Positions 49,945-59,715 of a stretch of 64,000 bases of DNA are shown one piece after another. The position numbers and the translations under genes are program-made. Position 1 is the stretch's first letter, and each line of letters begins with the position of its first letter. The notes under the pieces are model-generated. The model had not been told where the DNA came from and did not search any database. It worked only from the letters and a program-made list of their open reading frames with translations. Origin of the DNA: Spirosoma telluris (lineage in GTDB: Bacteria; Bacteroidota; Bacteroidia; Cytophagales; Spirosomataceae); assembly GCA_003259005.1 (NCBI GenBank), contig QLII01000001.1, forward strand, positions 2,930,501 to 2,994,500, in the 5' to 3' direction.

Positions 49945-51370
49945 ATGAAAAACAACAAACGAGCGGCTTCGCCGGAAAATGGCAACAATGCCTCCCGGCG
50001 GTCGTTTCTGAAAACCCTCGGCATTGCGGGTACGGCCGCTGCTGCCGCGCCCGCTGCCCTTGCCGAAACGCCGGTTGCTATGCCTCAATACCTGAACCTG
50101 ATTCGTAGTCACTCCAGTACCTCGGCAAACGATAAAGTACGCATGGCCCTGATCGGTACGGGGGCATGGGCATTGGCGATATGCAAACTGCCCTGATGGT
50201 TGATGGGGTCGAAATGGTAGCTGCCTGCGATTTATATGATGGGCGGCTGCGCCGGGCAAAAGAACTTTGGGGCGATCAGCTTCCGGTAACACGAGATTAC
50301 CGCGAAATTCTGGAGCGAAAAGATGTCGACGCAGTTATTAATGCAACAACCGACCACTGGCACGAAAAAATCTCGTCGGACGCTATGCGCAAAGGCAAGC
50401 ACGTGTATTGCGAAAAGCCGATGGTGCAGAAAGTTGACGACGGCCATACGCTTATTAAAGTGTCGAAAGAAACGGGCAAAGTTTTTCAGGTAGGTAGCCA
50501 GTTTGCCAGTTCGTTGCTCATTGCCAAAGCGCGTGAGTTGTTAAAAGCCGGTGATATTGGTGAGATCGTATTTGCTGAAGCTATCTATGACCGCCATAGT
50601 GCGATGGGTGCCTGGCAATATTCTGTTCCGCCCGATGCATCGCCCAAACCGTTGATTGGGATACTTACCTGGGCAGTGCGCCAAAACCCCTGGGACCCGC
50701 TCCGTTTTTTCCGCTGGCGGAATTATCAGGACTACGGAACCGGTATTGCGGGGATCTGTATGTTCACTTGCTCACTTCCTTACACTGCATCACGGGGTCA
50801 AAAGGGCCAAATCGAGTGTACTCCAGCGGAGGAACGCGCTACTGGAAAGACGGCCGTGATGTCCCTGATATTCAGCTCAGTATCTACGACTATGCGAAAA
50901 CTGCCGAACATCCCGAATTCAATTTGACAACCCGTTCAAATTTCGAAGATGGTGGCGGTGGCAATTATCTGGTTCGGCTTGTGGGTACAGAAGGTGATCT
51001 GTCCCTTGGATTTGACAGTCTGACGGTTCACCGGAACAAATTCCCAAAAGCACCGGGTATGTCGGTCGACAATTTCCCGAAAGACCAGAAAGAACTGTAC
51101 ATAGCCGAATACAATAAACTGTATCCCCAGGTCAATGAACTGGTTGGGCCTAAGGAGTTTAAGTATAGTTTCCCAAAAGAGTATAAGGGCGACCGTTACG
51201 AGCACTTTGTCAATTTCTTCAACTCCGTACGAACGGGTACGCCAAACGTTGAAGATGCTACGTTCGGCCTCCGTGCCTGTGGTCCAACGCAGTGCGGCAA
51301 TATGAGCTACTTCCAGAAAAAGGTCGTTAGCTGGGACCCAATCAACATGAAGATTCTACCAATAGCTTAG
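49945..51370 (+). CDS. Tat-exported Gfo/Idh/MocA oxidoreductase (several frameshifts)
   Basis: Repaired length is about 476 residues. A Tat signal (SRRSFLKTLGIAG) leads to a Rossmann domain (ALIGTGGMGIGDMQ after repair) with CEKPM, the conserved EKP motif. The C-terminal domain of the family follows (DPLRFFRWRNYQDYGTGI). Breaks lie near 50160 (G run), 50646 (A run), 50690 (A and C runs: SAPKTPWDP) and 50755 (G run: GIAGDLYVHLL). All fit losses of single bases from homopolymers. Such exported enzymes oxidise or isomerise sugars or inositols with a tightly bound NAD(P). Substrate unknown. Confidence 0.9.
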
Positions 51371-51420
51371 GCGTAACGCTGAAGAGCTATAACGTTTACA
51401 TTTTATCAAAATAGACAGGC

Positions 51421-51473
51421 GAAACGGCCAACATTAATCCAGTTATGATTGCTGGATTAATGCTGGCCGTTTC
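51421..51473. terminator. Long intrinsic terminator-like hairpin
   Basis: Arms 51421-51442 and 51452-51473 match in 21 of 22 positions (the odd one a wobble), with GAAACGGCC at the base and a TTCGTTT tail. It lies about 50 bases after the Gfo/Idh stop and is not periodic, unlike the word hairpins. Confidence 0.88.
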
Positions 51474-51542
51474 GTTTAGAAATAGCCGGTACTAAACCAG
51501 GCAATTTTCATTGTTTTTTAACGGCATACAGCTAATGTGGAC

Positions 51543-51600
51543 TTGGTATATCCATTGGTAAGTTTTATTTTTGTAAAGTAACTTAACAAGTTTACTTTAC
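51543..51600 (+). promoter_or_regulatory. Promoter and likely autoregulatory operator of marR-type gene
   Basis: TATTTTTG at 51566-51573 matches the Bacteroidota -7 consensus TAnnTTTG; a TTG at 51543-51545 lies 20 bases upstream in the -33 position. Directly downstream, GTAAAGTAA (51573-51581) and TTACTTTAC (51592-51600) form a perfect 9-base inverted repeat. It ends four bases before the ATG and is well placed for repression by the MarR protein. Confidence 0.65.
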
Positions 51601-51604
51601 TATT

Positions 51605-52048
51605 ATGCCTTCGTCATCTCAAAACGATCAGGAGTTATCAATCGAACTACGAACAGTTGTGACCCGGCTCATTAAAAAGCTCCGCAGCCAGTCGCCGACT
51701 CACGCAAAACTGTCGCTTACCGAACGGTCTGTGATTAAACTGCTCGATAAGCAGAAAGAAATGCTGCCTAACGAAATCGCGAAGATGGAAAAGGTGACGA
51801 CGCAGTCGATGTCGCAGATACTGAATCATCTGCTGGCACTTGGCTACATTACCCGAAAGCCCTTAGAAACCGATAAGCGGAAAGTAATGATTTCCCTATC
51901 GGAGGCAGGCCAGGCCATTTTACACGCCGTCAGACATGAAGTGGACGAGTGGCTGAGTAAAGCCATCCACGAAACCTGTTCCGCTGAAGACAAGGTGATC
52001 CTGCGTCAGGCATTAGCTCCTTTGAACAAACTATTGGAGGTCGACTGA
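51605..52048 (+). CDS. MarR family transcriptional regulator
   Basis: 147 residues. A winged helix-turn-helix fold: RSVIKLLDKQKEMLPNEIAK, then VTTQSMSQILNHLLALGYI (recognition helix) and RKPLETDKRKVMISLSEAGQ (the wing). Helices at both ends allow dimerisation. It probably represses its own promoter through the GTAAAGTAA inverted repeat overlapping the transcription start. It may also control the MFS exporter genes downstream, with release by the exported compound. The linkage of MarR with efflux pumps is common. Confidence 0.92.
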   Translation: MPSSSQNDQELSIELRTVVTRLIKKLRSQSPTHAKLSLTERSVIKLLDKQKEMLPNEIAKMEKVTTQSMSQILNHLLALGYITRKPLETDKRKVMISLSEAGQAILHAVRHEVDEWLSKAIHETCSAEDKVILRQALAPLNKLLEVD

Positions 52049-52101
52049 CTCTCATAAGTACGTTGACTTTAAAATTTTACACATCACTTACTCATCGAAC
52101 T

Positions 52102-52449
52102 ATGAAATGGTATCAGTATGTAGCTGCGTTTTTTGCCGGTGCTTTCCTGGCCAATGTAGTCCCTCATTTTATTCACGGTATCTCCGGCGACGCGTTTCCA
52201 ACGCCATTTGCCAATCCACCGGGTAAGGGCCTGTCTTCACCAACGATCAATGTATTATGGGCCTGTTTTAATCTGCTCATCGGCTATGTTTTGCTTCGGG
52301 TAAGTAAGGCATCTCCTCAGAATAAGCTGCTGATGTTCCTGCTGTTTTTGGGCATTACGGCCCTATCGCTGATGGCAAGTATTTCATTCATGGACAAGAT
52401 GAATCCTGATTTTCAGGGAGTATTGACAAGCATTACCAAAACTCACGTT
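52102..52449 (+). CDS. Small membrane protein, reading open into the MFS gene
   Basis: From MKWYQYVAAFFAGAFLANVV the frame encodes about 110 residues with four hydrophobic segments: AFFAGAFLANVVPHF, NVLWACFNLLIGYVLL, LLMFLLFLGITALSLM and a short one. It then continues without a stop into the MFS protein at 52450. I recall stand-alone proteins beginning this way (AxFANVxPHFIHGISGD). Given the many frameshifts here, the true stop may be hidden by an error; a real fusion is the alternative. The 3' end given is therefore only the last base before the MFS ATG. Confidence 0.55.
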
Positions 52450-53713
52450 ATGAACCTAAGTACATTCAGCGCTTTTAAGAGTCGGAATTACAGATTATTC
52501 TTTGTCGGGCAATCCATTTCCCTGCTCGGCACCTGGATGCAAAAGACGGCGGTAAGCTGGGTGATTTATGCGCAGACCCATTCCAAATTTATGCTGGGGT
52601 TTCCGTGTTTGCCACGCTGTTTCCGTCTGCTTTATTAACCCCCTTTGGCGGTGTATTTTCCGACCGGTACAATCGGTATCGGGTGCTGTTGCTCACGCAG
52701 GTACTGTCCATGGTGCAGGCTATTCTGCTTACCGTAGTGGTTTTTTTGAAGGACTATGCCGTTTGGGAGATCATCCTGCTAAGCGTTGTGCTAGGCATGA
52801 TCAATGGCTTTGATGTGCCCGCCCGCCAGTCACTGGTTTATGAAATGGTCGACGACAAAAAAGACTTGCCTAATGCCGTAGCCCTCAATTCATCCATGGT
52901 CAACCTGTCTAAGTTGATCGGACCAGCCATAGCGGGTCTTGCCATCGAAAAATTAGGGGAAGTCGTCTGTTTCGGCTTGAATGCCGTCAGTTTCATAGCC
53001 GTCATTAGTTCACTCCTGCTCATGAAACTACCAACCTACGTGCCAAACCCCACCCGAAAAATATTCTGGGCGAATTGGCCGAAGGGTTCGTTTATGTAAG
53101 AGAAACGCCATCCATTCGGTTTATCATTAGCATGCTGTCCCTGGTCAGCTTACTAGTGTTGCCCTTCACCAGCCTGATGCCCGTTTATGCCAAGGATATT
53201 TTCCAGGGTACGGCGTCCACCTTTGGTTTGCTCGACAGCGCTATCGGGTTTGGGGCCTTCATCGGAGCGATCTTTCTGGCATCCCTAAAGCCGGGCACCG
53301 ACCTGAGCAAAATATTGGCTATCAATACCTTTGTTTTTGGAACGGGACTTATCTTATTTCCCTACACAAGCTTGTACCCGCTGGCGTTGCTCTTTATTGC
53401 ACTAGGCGCATTCGGAATGATGTCACAGATTACGATCAGCAACACGCTGTTGCAAACTCAGGCAGCTCCTGCCATGCGAGGTCGGGTAATCAGTATGTTT
53501 GTCATGGTGTATGCCAGCACGTTACCCATCGGCAGCTTGCTTGTCGGGGCCATATCCGAACACATTGGCGTACAGGCTACGGTTTTAAGCCAAGGCATTC
53601 TGGCACTTGGAATCGGGGCTCTTCATTTTCATCATCTGCAAAAAAATAAACTCAAACAAACGATAGCCCCTTTGCCTGATAAGTTGGCTCCCGAAGTGGT
53701 GCCACCCGTTTAA
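52450..53713 (+). CDS. MFS exporter, EntS-like (two frameshifts)
   Basis: Repaired length is 421 residues with twelve membrane helices. MNLSTFSAFKSRNYRLFFVG and SISLLGTWMQKTAVSWVIY are the start typical of the enterobactin-exporter-like (MFS_3) group. GGVFSDRYNRYRVLLLTQ is the loop-2 motif and DVPARQSLVYEMVDDKKDL is a conserved middle element. Breaks: one G near 52600 (FMLGVSVFATLF) and one A near 53063 (RKNILGELAEGFVY). The substrate is unknown; MarR linkage favours a toxic organic compound. Confidence 0.88.
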
Positions 53714-53737
53714 GCAACCGATTTCCACACTCGATCT

Positions 53738-56206
53738 TCAGTCCACCTGCACGCTTCCTCGCCCTACGCCCGGCATTCCACCAGTGGTTATGCCCTCTGC
53801 CCGCAGCCGGATCGTGGTTTTGGCATCCGACGTAAAAAAGGATACCGTCGCCTTCCCATCCGCATCGGTTTGAATCATAGGTGCCCAAAACAAAGTTGTG
53901 CGATAGTCCGGGCGCACGTGTTCTGGTTTCTTGACATCGTAGCGTGGTGCGTAAAACTCCCGTAAGGGAGCATAGCCGGGCAGTTTAGCAATCAGCGTAC
54001 CAGGGGCAGCCTCTTTGGCAAGATCATAGTTCGGTCCGCCCCGTTTTGTGAGAATTGAAATCACTCCGCCCGAGGCTCGCGAACCATAAATAGCTGCCGA
54101 AGCTCCTTTTAGTACATCGACCCGATCAACGTCCTGCACCGAAATCCCAAGTATTGACTGTAAATCCATGGGCATACCATCCAGCACAAACAAGGGCTCA
54201 ACCGGCCCATTAAAATTAGCCGCCCCCGGATCTGCACGCGTGCATTAAACCCATTACCAATGACCTGGACCCCGCAATCTGCCCCTGAATCACGTCCAGA
54301 ATCGTCTGCCGACCTGATGTATTACGCTGATCAAACTTAACGCTCGCATCGGGTGTACCATAAATAACCCGCGAATCTCTCTCCTGGTATTTTTTTGCCT
54401 TTACGGTAACTGCCTGCAATAAGACTTCGCCGTTCCGCTGAATCTGTCGCTCAATTTCCTGATATTCTTTTGTGCGACGGATGAACTCGGCCAACTCATC
54501 GCGCCGAAACTCCAGCGGATTGTAAGGAACCTTCGCCAAGGTTACGGTTGGCATCAGCAGTTGGTCGAGCGAAATAGCCAACGAACGATTTGCCTTACCT
54601 TTAATACCCTGAATCATTACCGTAGTAGTATCGGTAAAATCGAGATCGTAAGCTCCAAAATTTCCAGATTCATCGGTATCACCCATTAGAAAATCGCGCG
54701 TACTATCCCGTTTCGCCAACAAAAACGTCAACTTCACTTTCCCTCCAATATCTTTCTGGTTCAACCGCACGACCTTACCTGTCAACGAAAGCCCACGCTC
54801 AACAGAATGGGTAATTGGTGGAATGGTTCCTGCCAATACATCGCTCCAGGCAAACCGGTGCCACCCCTGGGTCATTAACAACAGGTCTAATTGCGTCCAG
54901 CGATTGGGCTGTGCGGGATCAAAATAGTAGCTGGGCCGTTCGATCGTTCCAGTCAGATCAGACGAAAGTAAGAGATGCGACACGATGGTAGCGCTATTCG
55001 AGTCGATTTCAGGTGCCAACCGGGCGTCGACAGCCGCCAGCGATAAATTAGCGGCTACGGGTTTGCCCTGAGCGTTGGTTGCCGTAATCGTCAGATCCAG
55101 TTTCTCTCGATTTTTATAGATCTTTTTATTGGAGGCTAGCGCAATGGAAATCTGTTCGTTCTTATTTATAAAAATCAGTCGCTCACTCACAGGTCTCTGA
55201 GTCTCATCGAACAAGGTCAACTGAGAAACTCCTTCGGGAAACGTATTTCTTGGCAGCTGAATCAGCGACGATTTTTTAGCTAAAGGTATACTCACAACAT
55301 GAATTATCTGTCCACGTGTCTGGGTCAATAAGGTCAGCTTGGCGGTTGCCTCTGAACCGATTTTATTATGCCGAACATAGATCTTCATATTGTCTTTGTG
55401 ACTCAGATTATCTACCTGCATCACGACCCCCTGTGCTTGTGCAGCAGGTAGTAGATAGGGCAGTGTTGTACTATCACTAAATTTCACAAATGCGGTATAA
55501 GTCTCCCCTGCTTCAGGCGTGAATGTAAAATAACCCATGCCTAAATGAACACTGTTAAACCCGACAAGTGTATCTTTTTTTGAACTCAGTACAAAGCCTT
55601 CTATAGACATTCCTAGACCTGATGTGTTCACGGCTTTAAAGGCAACCCGGCTTTCAATTCCCTCTACCAACTGACCTCCTTCAGGAAGAAATTGCACATC
55701 AGGACGGCCACTTTCGGCATTACCCGATCCGGCAATAGCTCCATCTGCACCAAGAACAGTTATCGTTTTGGAGAAGAAGTAAGCATCTGGATAATTGCGC
55801 ATGAAGTTGGTATATCCCGAAGCAGATATCTACCAGCCTTTAATGAATCGGGCAAAAAAAGCTGACCAGGCGCATACCCAGCGGTTGTCCGGAGTTGCGT
55901 CCGCAATCGAACCCGACGGGCAATGGGGTCTACCAGATCGACATATAACACCCGGCTGATGCTGTCTGCTTCGTGCGTTGTGCCGTTCATCAGATACCCT
56001 TTGAGCCAGATTGTTTCGCCAATGAGGTATGCGTTTCGATCGGTATGGACATATACTTTTTCAGTGGGGCGCTGCTGGTTATAGACCCGAAAACGTTCTA
56101 TGACCAGTTTGCTAAAATCAGGATCGTCAATAAAGTGTACCATTGTCAAGGAGGCAATGGCCAGCAGAACAACTAGCCTGGCTTTATAAGAAAAAGGAAG
56201 CTGCAT
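53738..56206 (-). CDS. Alpha-2-macroglobulin-like MG2 domain protein with TonB-receptor plug domain (three frameshifts)
   Basis: Repaired length is 823 residues. After a signal-anchor ([16 protein letters not shown]) comes an MG2-type beta domain ([21 protein letters not shown]), further beta domains, and a TonB plug-like segment. That segment contains [20 protein letters not shown] and [22 protein letters not shown]. There is no 22-strand barrel, so it is not a transporter. Breaks lie near 55814, 54273 and 54222, each repaired by one extra G. Such proteins occur beside TonB/SusC systems in Bacteroidota; their role is not established. Surface-exposed or periplasmic. Confidence 0.85.
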
Positions 56207-56281
56207 AGAATAGATTTATGGAGTGGAAGCCTTCGTTTATCATTGGAGCAGCTAAATTAGCAGAAATACCTTCTTTTTACC

Positions 56282-56932
56282 ATGACCAACCCCACTCATA
56301 AAACAGCATTAGTACTCGGTGCTACGGGTCTTATTGGTGAACTGCTTACCCATCGACTTGTTGATTCCCCTTTCTATCATAACGTGAAAGTGTTAGTACG
56401 CAAATCGTTAACCTGGCAACACCCTCGTTTACAGGAAGTGCAATTCGACTTCGAACACCCGAATGGCCTACTTACCCAGGCCGACGATGTTTTCTGTTGT
56501 CTGGGTACGACCATTAAAAAAGCGGGTTCGAAAGAGGCTTTCCGTAAAGTAGATTATCAGTACCCCATGGATATTGCGCAGTTGAGTCTGGCCAGTGGAG
56601 CTCAGCAATTCGCTATCGTTACAGCCATGGGTGCCGACTCTGATTCATCGTTTTTCTATAACCGGGTAAAAGGCGATGTAGAGCGTGACCTGACCGCCCT
56701 GAATTTCCCTACCCTACTCATTTTTCGCCCTTCGCTGCTCTTAGGCAACCGTCCCGAGAAGCGCTTAGGTGAACGAATTGCAGCCGGGGCCATGCGGCTC
56801 TTTAATCCGTTTATTCCAGCCAAATACAAAGGAGTTGAGGCAGACAAGGTGGCCAGTGCAATGCTTTCGACAGTACAACAGGGCTTGATAGGAAAACACA
56901 TTTTTGAGTCCGATGCCCTACAGGAGTTTTAG
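56282..56932 (+). CDS. Atypical SDR / NAD(P)H-binding oxidoreductase, HTATIP2-like
   Basis: 216 residues. TALVLGATGLIGELLTHRLV is the GxxGxxG dinucleotide-binding motif of atypical short-chain dehydrogenases. CCLGTTIKKAGSKEAFRKVD and FYNRVKGDVERDL are typical of the HTATIP2/Tip30-like group and supply the catalytic Tyr-Asn-x-x-Lys pattern (YNRVK). RPSLLLGNRPEKRLGER follows. Cytoplasmic; substrate unknown. It stands alone. Confidence 0.88.
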   Translation: MTNPTHKTALVLGATGLIGELLTHRLVDSPFYHNVKVLVRKSLTWQHPRLQEVQFDFEHPNGLLTQADDVFCCLGTTIKKAGSKEAFRKVDYQYPMDIAQLSLASGAQQFAIVTAMGADSDSSFFYNRVKGDVERDLTALNFPTLLIFRPSLLLGNRPEKRLGERIAAGAMRLFNPFIPAKYKGVEADKVASAMLSTVQQGLIGKHIFESDALQEF

Positions 56933-56953
56933 GGGATTACGAAATCGGCCGAA

Positions 56954-57298
56954 TCACCGGGGCTTTTTTAATTTATCCAGTTCCATAACTAGCTTTACCA
57001 TTTCCCGTGTTTCGGCCGAATTCCCCATCTTCAAGGAAATGGGACCTTCTTCTGGTTGGTAGGTCAGTTGAAATAGCAGCCAGGGACAGCACAAGCGTTC
57101 AAACTTGATAAACTCGGTCAGCTCATTACTCAGCAGACTATCGGGCTTTTGAAAGATTAATTCATAGCTATTTGCCCGCTCAATAGCTCGATCTACTTTC
57201 CTGAAAATGGTTTGATGAAGTTCATTCATACGCGCGATCTGATCACGATCTGTTAGTTTGCAGGCCAGGGCAATTTTCTTTTGCAGGTCGGTTTTCAT
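56954..57298 (-). CDS. CC-motif protein linked to MerR-type regulator (possible extra signal peptide)
   Basis: 114 residues from ATG 57298. NELTEFIKFERLCCPWLLFQL is the hallmark of small proteins with a conserved Cys-Cys that accompany heavy-metal MerR loci. Metal binding by the two Cys is inferred, not known. Just upstream, an ORF from 57366 encodes MKTIILTGLALATAISCLAQ, a convincing signal peptide, and its stop overlaps this ATG. Adding one A to the seven-A run would fuse both into a 137-residue exported protein. Either form could be right. It is driven by the MerR-type promoter at 57378-57411. Confidence 0.7.
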   Translation of the reverse strand: MKTDLQKKIALACKLTDRDQIARMNELHQTIFRKVDRAIERANSYELIFQKPDSLLSNELTEFIKFERLCCPWLLFQLTYQPEEGPISLKMGNSAETREMVKLVMELDKLKKPR

Positions 57299-57377
57299 TT
57301 TTTTGATTGGGCCAGACAGGAGATGGCTGTGGCCAATGCTAACCCGGTAAGGATAATTGTTTTCATACTTTTTCGGG

Positions 57378-57411
57378 TAAATTTAAACAGTGGAGTATAG
57401 TCCACTGTCAA
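57378..57411 (-). promoter_or_regulatory. MerR-type operator-promoter with 19-bp spacer
   Basis: On the minus strand TTGACA (57411-57406) and TTAAAT (57386-57381) are separated by 19 bases, the overlong spacing typical of MerR-activated promoters. The spacer holds a perfect inverted repeat, ACAGTGGA (57387-57394) and TCCACTGT (57401-57408). TAAATTTA further right also resembles the Bacteroidota -7 box. It reads toward the CC-motif gene, divergent from the merR-like gene. Confidence 0.82.
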
Positions 57412-57431
57412 GCGTTTAGACGAGAATTTTT

Positions 57432-57831
57432 ATGCTTATTGGTGCAATCGCTCAGCAATCGGGCTTTTCCCTAGACACGATCCGGTACTATGAAAAAATC
57501 GGCCTGGTGCACTTGTCTAAAAAATCCAGAAGGGAAAACAACTACAAGGAATATTCAGATTCTATTCTGACTCGACTGCGGGCAATAAAAGAACTGAAAA
57601 ATATTGGTTATACACTGGCAGAAATTCATCGGTTAATCGACTCGTATGAAACCCAGGGACTGGATTGTATCGCAGGTAAAGAACAGGTGCTGGAAAAAAG
57701 TTAACCATATTGATCAGCAAATCCAGCAATTGCTGGCGACCAGGCAACAACTGCTAGAAGCAGTCGCCGAATGCCCTGACCGCTGTAAAATCAACGCTAT
57801 TTTACAGAAGACGCTGACTCCAGTTAGTTAA
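57432..57831 (+). CDS. MerR family heavy-metal-type regulator (one frameshift)
   Basis: About 132 residues when repaired. The N-terminal winged helix (IGAIAQQSGFSLDTIRYYEK) is classical. It has Cys79 (QGLDC) at the start of the dimerisation helix and Cys114/Cys118 (ECPDRC) near the end, the arrangement of the mercury, lead and cadmium sensors. The frame breaks near 57694; removing one A from the six-A run gives EQVLEKVNHIDQQI. It probably activates the divergent CC-motif gene by twisting the 19-bp spacer. Metal identity cannot be read. Confidence 0.88.
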
Positions 57832-57851
57832 TCGTCTGTAATTATTCATGT

Positions 57852-57920
57852 AAACGAAGAAGCACGAAGAACCCAGAGTTATAATCCTAACAACTCTGGG
57901 TTCTTCGTGCTTCTCCGTTT
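57852..57920. repeat. 29-bp hairpin between convergent genes
   Basis: Arms 57852-57880 and 57892-57920 match in 28 of 29 positions around an 11-base loop. The words AAGAAGCACGAAGAACCC repeat AAGAA/CGAAGAA with period 8-9. It lies between the MerR gene and the facing DUF6786 gene and can serve as a two-way terminator. Confidence 0.9.
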
Positions 57921-57949
57921 ATCAATCTTTTTTCACGCGACTAAATAGA

Positions 57950-59173
57950 TTATTTCATCAGAGATAAATCTGTATTTAGTAGCCGTTTGGCCAATTGATT
58001 TAGCTGTTGTTCTGAGCCTTGCAGATGAAACGTAGTATGCCGGTGCTGACGCTTGCCACCAGGTGCCAGATTCGCGGCAGGCGACGAGGATTCTAACTCA
58101 TAAAAATGGCCCATTTGCGGCTGACCTGGCTTCATGGGACCATCATTGTAGGCATTAATGACATCGCCAGAATAGGGATCTTTTTGGTGCTCCCAGGCCG
58201 AATTGACGTATTGATGGTCTTTTGGATCGAAGTCAAAGGTAACGAGCGTCAGGGTTTTGGTAGCGGCATCATAGCTACCAATCCAATTCGTAGCCCGCGC
58301 TGGTGAAACACCAATTTTGCTGCGATATTTCGCATCGGCTTTGAAAAGCGCGGCTGTTTTTCCCATCTGCAATCGATCGGATGGCACTTTCCCGAAGTAG
58401 GCATCATTGACCGGCTGCCCAGGCCCCTCCCGATACGGCACAATGATCATTGACTCAGGCGATGCGTTCATCATACCCAAAATCCAGATGGATGGCATTC
58501 CTGTTTGGGTAGTCCACGCTTGTTTCCCCTGATTCATAATTACGTTATCGGATCGAATCCCAACGACCTTAAGCGAATCTGAGCTGATGGCTAATTGCTT
58601 TTCTATTTCTGCCTTACCTAGTAACGTAACCGTCCGTTCAATACCGATATCGAACTGGGTTCCAGCGTAATTGGGAAGCGATACGATGCGCGCGAACGTA
58701 GCGGAAGTCTGGGTTTTATCGGAAAGTTTAAATGGTTCTGAATCAATGGCCGCTGGTGTTTGCCAATGATCACCATCAAAAGGATCGCCTTTTTTGAAGT
58801 AGAGCGCGTATTGTCCGCCCTCGGGTCCCAGCCAGAACCGATCCTCTCCCCCAAATGCATTCATATGCGGGAGGAGTTTTCTGGATTTAATTAACTCATA
58901 ATTAATCCACCCGTAGCTGGCATGTCCATCGGCCGTAGTCGTCATCACGCGACCCTGATAGGCTGGACAAATTAAGGCACGGGCATCTCCTAGTTGCAAT
59001 TCGACTAAATCTGCATGATGTTGTTGTAAAAACTGACGGTCTTTTGTGTACATATTCGTGGTGGAAACTTGAGAAGTTGAATCAGCAGTCGTTCGTTCGG
59101 CGTTCGTCTCGGATTTTCGACCCGAGCAGGCGACTACTAAACCACTAAAAATCAGCGCAATGAGTCTGTTCAT
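57950..59173 (-). CDS. DUF6786-like lipoprotein
   Basis: 407 residues. Lipobox VVAC (Cys16). The mature protein is beta-rich, with LGDARALICPAYQGRVMTTT, YGWINYELI, HMNAFGGEDRFWLGPEGGQY and KQLAISSDSLKV. This matches the DUF6786 pattern as I remember it and resembles aldose-epimerase-like sugar-binding folds, which also bind at a conserved Gly-Gly-Asp-Arg loop. No reaction can be assigned. Probably anchored in the outer or inner membrane, periplasmic side. Confidence 0.72.
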   Translation of the reverse strand: MNRLIALIFSGLVVACSGRKSETNAERTTADSTSQVSTTNMYTKDRQFLQQHHADLVELQLGDARALICPAYQGRVMTTTADGHASYGWINYELIKSRKLLPHMNAFGGEDRFWLGPEGGQYALYFKKGDPFDGDHWQTPAAIDSEPFKLSDKTQTSATFARIVSLPNYAGTQFDIGIERTVTLLGKAEIEKQLAISSDSLKVVGIRSDNVIMNQGKQAWTTQTGMPSIWILGMMNASPESMIIVPYREGPGQPVNDAYFGKVPSDRLQMGKTAALFKADAKYRSKIGVSPARATNWIGSYDAATKTLTLVTFDFDPKDHQYVNSAWEHQKDPYSGDVINAYNDGPMKPGQPQMGHFYELESSSPAANLAPGGKRQHRHTTFHLQGSEQQLNQLAKRLLNTDLSLMK

Positions 59174-59253
59174 AAGAAATAGGAATAGCGATCTAAAAAA
59201 ATGCCGAACTTAACCCTTCATTTTCGCAGATAAATGTATCCCTATAAATTACT

Positions 59254-59715
59254 GTGACGCCCCAATCTACTTTCGACAATGCCATTCAAATCAGACCAGC
59301 GTCCTTAGCCGATGAAGCCATTGTTTATGATTTTTTGTGTGCCTTAGAAGAGACCACGCTGGATCAAACGACCTTTAATACTATTTATCGGCAGAATTTG
59401 GCTAATTCATCCATTCATTATCTGGTTGCCGAGCAGTATGGCGAGGTACTTGGCTTTGTGAGTTGCCATGTTCAGTATTTACTTCATCACGGTGGAAAAG
59501 TAGGTGAAATTCAGGAGTTGTATGTTCGGCCCGATGTTCGCAATCAACGTATTGGGCAAAAACTGGTGGCTGCGCTAAACGCATTAGCCATCCGAGAAAA
59601 CTTTGTTAATCTGGAAGTGACCACCAATCAGAAACGCCTGGACACAATTCGCTTTTACGAACGAGAGTCGTTCAAAAAAACACACATTAAACTTGTCAAA
59701 ACCATTCAACATTGA
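59254..59715 (+). CDS. GNAT family N-acetyltransferase
   Basis: 153 residues starting with GTG at 59254. The GNAT core is clear: IQIRPASLADEAIVYDFL, then YLVAEQYGEVLGFVSCHV, and QELYVRPDVRNQRIGQKLV, which contains the acetyl-CoA binding R/Q-x-x-G-x-G/A loop. RFYERESFKKTHIKL ends it. Substrate unknown. Its TGA overlaps the ATG of the beta-lactamase-like gene (ATGA), so the two are translationally coupled. Confidence 0.9.
   Translation: MTPQSTFDNAIQIRPASLADEAIVYDFLCALEETTLDQTTFNTIYRQNLANSSIHYLVAEQYGEVLGFVSCHVQYLLHHGGKVGEIQELYVRPDVRNQRIGQKLVAALNALAIRENFVNLEVTTNQKRLDTIRFYERESFKKTHIKLVKTIQH

Noticed and set aside
53738..56206. Full TonB-dependent transporter
   Set aside because: A plug-like segment is present but the beta-barrel is missing; the MG2-type front part shows another protein class.
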